From the NCBI GenBank assembly GCA_012511395.1, contig JAAZGD010000041.1, positions 1 to 9,315 of the forward strand: 9,315 nt of DNA, read 5' to 3'. A model generated the notes under the pieces. It worked only from the letters and a program-made list of their open reading frames with translations. It had not been told where the DNA came from and made no database searches. This DNA is from Clostridiales bacterium. Its GTDB lineage: Bacteria > Bacillota > Clostridia > Peptostreptococcales > Anaerovoracaceae. A program made the translations under genes and the position numbers. This document shows, piece by piece, positions 7,106 through 9,315 of this stretch. The first letter of the stretch is position 1. Each line of letters begins with the position of its first letter.

Positions 7106-7883
7106 AAACCGGCTTCCTATCTATGAAATGGGCTGTGTAATTAAAGCCACATGATTTAGCAAATTCTAAAGCCCAGTCCAATTTTAAACCAACACCTTGG
7201 GGAGTATGAGAATCGGAACCGATTGTTAATATCTCCCCACCTTTTTTACAGTACATTTTAAGAACTCTTTCTGTGGGATGAGTAACTCCTTCAAGGTTGT
7301 ACCTAAAAGAACTTGTGTTAATTTCTAGGCCTTTACCTTTTTTGATTAACAGGGAGAGAATTTTATCAAAATCCTCTGTAAATAATTCTTCGGAAGGGAT
7401 ATAAGGAGCATATCTGTCAACCACATTAATATGGCCTAAAATATCATAATTATTAAATTCATTTAAGCAAGTCACCATATATTTATAAAAATCATGATAA
7501 CCAGCTTCTACATCTTTTCCAATAAAGTAGTCTTGGTAAAGGTCTTGTCCCAAGCAAGTGTGAAAGGAGCCTATTACGAAGTCGTAGGGGAAGGATGAAA
7601 TTTCCTTATTCAGCTTTTCTATTGTACTGCCACTTTGAATCCCGGCTTCAAGGCCCTTCATAATAAGAATTTTGTTATTGTAAGCTAAAGAGTAATGTAA
7701 AAGGTCTTTGTGATATGAAGAAAAGTCAGGGATAAAGCTATAAGATCCTTCTGGGTAATCAGGGTCATAATGGTCAGTTATGGCAATCCCGGATAAGTTT
7801 TTTTCCAAACCATGGATAATAAGATCTTCCATTTCTGTAGAGCAGTCATCGCTGTAATTTGTGTGAGTGTGCATATCAAACAT
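7089..7883 (-). CDS. PHP-domain phosphoesterase, HisJ-type histidinol-phosphatase family
   Basis: A metal-dependent PHP-family hydrolase of 264 residues from the chosen start. Metal ligands appear in order: DMHTHTNYSDD near the N-terminus (His5, His7), ITDHYDPDYP (His38), MKGLEAGI (Glu79), IGSFHTC (His108), ILGHINVVDRY, and TIGSDSHTP near the C-terminus. KGKGLEINTSSFRY is typical of HisJ/HisK-type histidinol-phosphatases, which remove phosphate from L-histidinol phosphate. No other histidine genes are nearby, so a different phosphoester substrate is possible. An upstream ATG at 7907 adds eight residues, but it has no ribosome binding site and lies within the neighbouring sigma-gene promoter. 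The ATG at 7883 gives the usual MFDMHTHT start, with a weak AAGAAAGAAG before it. It is transcribed against the S58 peptidase gene and divergently from the ECF sigma gene. Confidence 0.85.
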   Translation of the reverse strand: MFDMHTHTNYSDDCSTEMEDLIIHGLEKNLSGIAITDHYDPDYPEGSYSFIPDFSSYHKDLLHYSLAYNNKILIMKGLEAGIQSGSTIEKLNKEISSFPYDFVIGSFHTCLGQDLYQDYFIGKDVEAGYHDFYKYMVTCLNEFNNYDILGHINVVDRYAPYIPSEELFTEDFDKILSLLIKKGKGLEINTSSFRYNLEGVTHPTERVLKMYCKKGGEILTIGSDSHTPQGVGLKLDWALEFAKSCGFNYTAHFIDRKPVFTRIP

Positions 7884-7897
7884 AATAATCTTCTTTC

Positions 7898-7926
7898 TTG
7901 ATAACATTATTTAAATAAAGTAAAAT
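7898..7926 (+). promoter_or_regulatory. Near-consensus sigma-A promoter for the ECF sigma operon
   Basis: TTGATA (7898-7903) and TAAAAT (7921-7926) are separated by exactly 17 bases, each one mismatch from consensus. Transcription would start near 7933, leaving a leader of about 37 bases before the ATG at 7970. I see no ECF-type promoter (GAAAC / CGT elements) here, so the housekeeping sigma factor rather than autoregulation may drive the operon. Confidence 0.65.
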
Positions 7927-7933
7927 TGTATCA
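7925..7933 (-). promoter_or_regulatory. Extended -10 promoter candidate for the PHP gene
   Basis: Read on the minus strand, TGATACAAT is an extended -10 element (TG, one base, TACAAT) with only one mismatch to TATAAT. The matching -35 position (AGGTAT) is poor, which extended -10 promoters tolerate. It would start a leftward transcript near 7918, about 35 bases before the preferred start codon. It shares bases 7925-7926 with the -10 element of the rightward promoter, so the two are likely to compete. Confidence 0.4.
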
Positions 7934-7969
7934 TATCAGTATAGCATATACCTAGAGGCAAATAAAAAC

Positions 7970-8545
7970 ATGGTTCAAAAAGATGAAAACGCATTAATTG
8001 AAGGAGCTAAAAAGGGCGGAGAAGAGGAATTTGAAGCTCTTGTTTTAATGTATCAGGATATCTGCTATAACATTTCCTACAAATACTTCTTAAACCATGA
8101 AGATGCTCTTGATGCAACTCAGGATGCCTTTATTAAGGTCTACAAAAACATTAAGAAATTCAGAGGGGATAGTTCTTTTAAAACATGGCTCTTTAGAATT
8201 GTTATGAATTCCTGTAAGGACATTTCCAGAAAAAGAAAATCTAGGATTCAACCGGAAAGCATTTTCAAAGAGGGGGAAGAAGGCGAATTCACCTTGGAAA
8301 TTGAGGATAAAGCTTTAAGTCCTCTTGATACTGTAATTAAAGGTGAGGAAAGCGGGAAGCTTATGAAGTCTCTTAACAAGCTTCATGAGGACCATAAAGA
8401 AATTTTGATTTTAAGAGATATAAATGATTTAAGCTATGAAGAAATCGGCTCGATTCTTTCCCTTAATGAAGTGACTGTGAAGTCAAGAATAAATAGAGCC
8501 AGACTTAAGCTTAGAGAGGTCTATTTTGAAGAAGAGGGAACATAA
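7970..8545 (+). CDS. ECF (extracytoplasmic function) RNA polymerase sigma factor, RpoE/SigW-like
   Basis: A 191-residue alternative sigma factor with only regions 2 and 4, as in the ECF class. Region 2 (about 20-90) includes HEDALDATQDAFIKVYKNI, then FRGDSSFKTWLFRIVMNSCKD and the basic SRKRKSR stretch used for -10 recognition. An acidic linker (about 96-125) follows. Region 4 (about 130-185) has LHEDHKEILILRDINDLSYEE and a helix-turn-helix ending EVTVKSRINRARLKLRE, which recognises the -35 element. It should direct RNA polymerase to a small regulon when released from its anti-sigma factor, whose gene lies 56 bases downstream. The ribosome binding site is weak (AGAGG, 11 bases before the ATG), so expression may be low. 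The regulon and inducing signal cannot be read here. Confidence 0.94.
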   Translation: MVQKDENALIEGAKKGGEEEFEALVLMYQDICYNISYKYFLNHEDALDATQDAFIKVYKNIKKFRGDSSFKTWLFRIVMNSCKDISRKRKSRIQPESIFKEGEEGEFTLEIEDKALSPLDTVIKGEESGKLMKSLNKLHEDHKEILILRDINDLSYEEIGSILSLNEVTVKSRINRARLKLREVYFEEEGT

Positions 8546-8601
8546 TAGGTTTCTTAGGCGTCAAAAAAGAAGAAGTAATAGTATTAGAGAAAGATAAGAG
8601 T

Positions 8602-9189
8602 ATGGATTGTAAAACAGTAAAAGAACAATTATCACAGCTTATTGACTCTGAAATTTCAGAAACAGAAGCTTTAGAGATTATGAAACATCTAAAAACCTGC
8701 AGTGAATGCAAAAGGGTTTATGATGATTTATTAACCTTGAGAAATAGTCTTATAAACAGCAGAAGAGAAGATGCCCCACCTTACTTTATGGTAAACGTGA
8801 AGGAAGCTTTAAAGAAGGAAAAGAAGAGAGGCCTTCTTTTAAGATTTCCTGTAAACGGTAAAGGCCTTTCTGTGGTGGCTGCTTTGTTCATTATTGGATT
8901 CATGGGAATTTATTATATGCAAGATTTAAATATTCAACATGAACCTGAGGCTGTTAATGGAAATTTAAGAGTATTTATGGAGCAAGAAGAACAAAGAAAA
9001 GAAATAGCAACGGACATGGATAGTGAAGTAGTGTATTATATAGATAAGCTGAAAGAGATGGTTAATAAGGATTTAGAAGTTTTAAAGACAAAGATAGAAG
9101 AGGACGGCACCATAGTTTTAGAGGTGAGTGTTGATGGTGTTGTCACTGTATATTACGGGAAAGATGGTGAGCTTTGGAAAATCGAATAA
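8602..9189 (+). CDS. Membrane-anchored zinc-finger anti-sigma factor (zf-HC2 / ZAS domain)
   Basis: A 195-residue single-pass membrane protein. The N-terminal cytoplasmic part carries Cys3 and the HxxxCxxC motif (His29, Cys33, Cys36, in MKHLKTCSECKR), the zinc-binding anti-sigma fold that holds ECF sigma factors inactive. One hydrophobic segment (about 88-106, from GLSVVAALF to GIYYM) follows a basic stretch (KKEKKRG, LLRF), which places the N-terminus inside. The remaining 89 residues lie outside the membrane and are charged, with a possible helix at 125-160. I recognise no sensor domain there. Release probably follows proteolysis or a redox change at the zinc site, by analogy with the family. 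The ATG at 8602 has only a weak purine-rich leader. The 3' end overlaps the probable start of polA by 16 bases. Confidence 0.92.
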   Translation: MDCKTVKEQLSQLIDSEISETEALEIMKHLKTCSECKRVYDDLLTLRNSLINSRREDAPPYFMVNVKEALKKEKKRGLLLRFPVNGKGLSVVAALFIIGFMGIYYMQDLNIQHEPEAVNGNLRVFMEQEEQRKEIATDMDSEVVYYIDKLKEMVNKDLEVLKTKIEEDGTIVLEVSVDGVVTVYYGKDGELWKIE

Positions 9190-9315
9190 TTTTAATGATC
9201 GATGGTAACAGCCTCATAAACAGAGCTTATTACGCGCTGCAAAGACCTATGATTACGAAAGACGGGCTGTACACTCAAGGTGAGTACGGCTATGTTAATA
9301 AGCTTAATAGAATTA
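9174..9315 (+). CDS. polA: DNA polymerase I, N-terminal 5'-3' exonuclease domain (partial)
   Basis: The gene runs off the right edge; about 47 codons are visible. The protein reads MIDGNSLINRAYYALQRP, then MITKDGLYTQGEYGYVNK. This is the start of the 5'-nuclease domain of PolA, including the first metal-binding Asp and the RAYYAL helix. PolA fills gaps, removes RNA primers and supports excision repair. Two starts are possible: TTG at 9174, giving (M)ENRIILMIDGNSL, and ATG at 9195. I prefer TTG because PolA proteins normally have a short beta strand before IDGN, and GGTGA lies just upstream; the ATG has no ribosome binding site and would remove that strand. The TTG start overlaps the anti-sigma gene, so translation may be coupled. 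The rest of the enzyme, including the polymerase domain, is outside the window. Confidence 0.88.
   Translation, partial: MENRIILMIDGNSLINRAYYALQRPMITKDGLYTQGEYGYVNKLNRI

Noticed and set aside
8530..8601. Open frame running into the anti-sigma start from inside the end of the sigma gene, with protein-like content (GFLGVKKEEVIVLEKDKS), suggesting a longer anti-sigma or a sigma/anti-sigma frameshift fusion
   Set aside because: It has no ATG, GTG or TTG start. The sequence near the sigma stop (GGGAACA) is not a canonical -1 slippery heptamer, and both proteins are complete without it. The purine-rich composition can explain the open frame.

Overview
The window looks like chromosomal DNA of a low-GC, Gram-positive anaerobe, most likely an amino-acid- or peptide-fermenting member of the Clostridia. 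The grounds are strong AGGAGG-type ribosome binding sites, AT-rich codon use, sigma-A-type promoter spacing, a zinc-finger anti-sigma / ECF pair, and the tail of a 2-hydroxyacyl-CoA dehydratase-type protein at the left edge. I cannot name the species. No rRNA, tRNA, CRISPR array, insertion sequence or phage gene is visible. Every gap between genes is far below 300 bases; the largest are about 48 to 90 bases.

Left part (1-6117, + strand). The 3' end of a probable 2-hydroxyacyl-CoA dehydratase/activase protein is followed by a tightly packed run: yebC, panB, panE-like ketopantoate reductase, a YtcJ-type amidohydrolase and an OPT-family transporter. Gaps are 15 to 50 bases, and panE overlaps the amidohydrolase by 8 bases. 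A GC-rich hairpin follows the transporter gene. A self-processing S58/P1 (DmpA-like) peptidase gene starts only 17 bases after it, with no room for its own promoter in between. Together the genes suggest import of a peptide-like compound (OPT), cleavage (S58 peptidase, amidohydrolase) and the first two steps of pantothenate synthesis (PanB, PanE). A tempting but unproven link is that S58 enzymes can release beta-alanine from beta-alanyl peptides, and beta-alanine is the other half of pantothenate.

Middle (7089-7883, - strand). A PHP-family phosphatase resembling HisJ-type histidinol-phosphatase converges on the peptidase gene, and the two 3' ends overlap by 17 bases. Its 5' end meets a compact divergent promoter region (7898-7933). 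There a near-consensus sigma-A promoter reads right and an extended -10 promoter reads left, with their -10 elements touching.

Right part (7970-9315, + strand). An ECF sigma factor and its membrane-anchored zinc-finger anti-sigma factor are followed by the first codons of DNA polymerase I (polA). polA probably starts at a TTG inside the anti-sigma gene. This places a repair/replication polymerase directly downstream of an envelope-signal regulator. No wholly new system is evident. The most interesting points are an SD-in-loop hairpin resembling a CsrA site in front of yebC, the pantothenate / peptide-uptake linkage, the hairpin before the peptidase gene, and the ECF-polA coupling.
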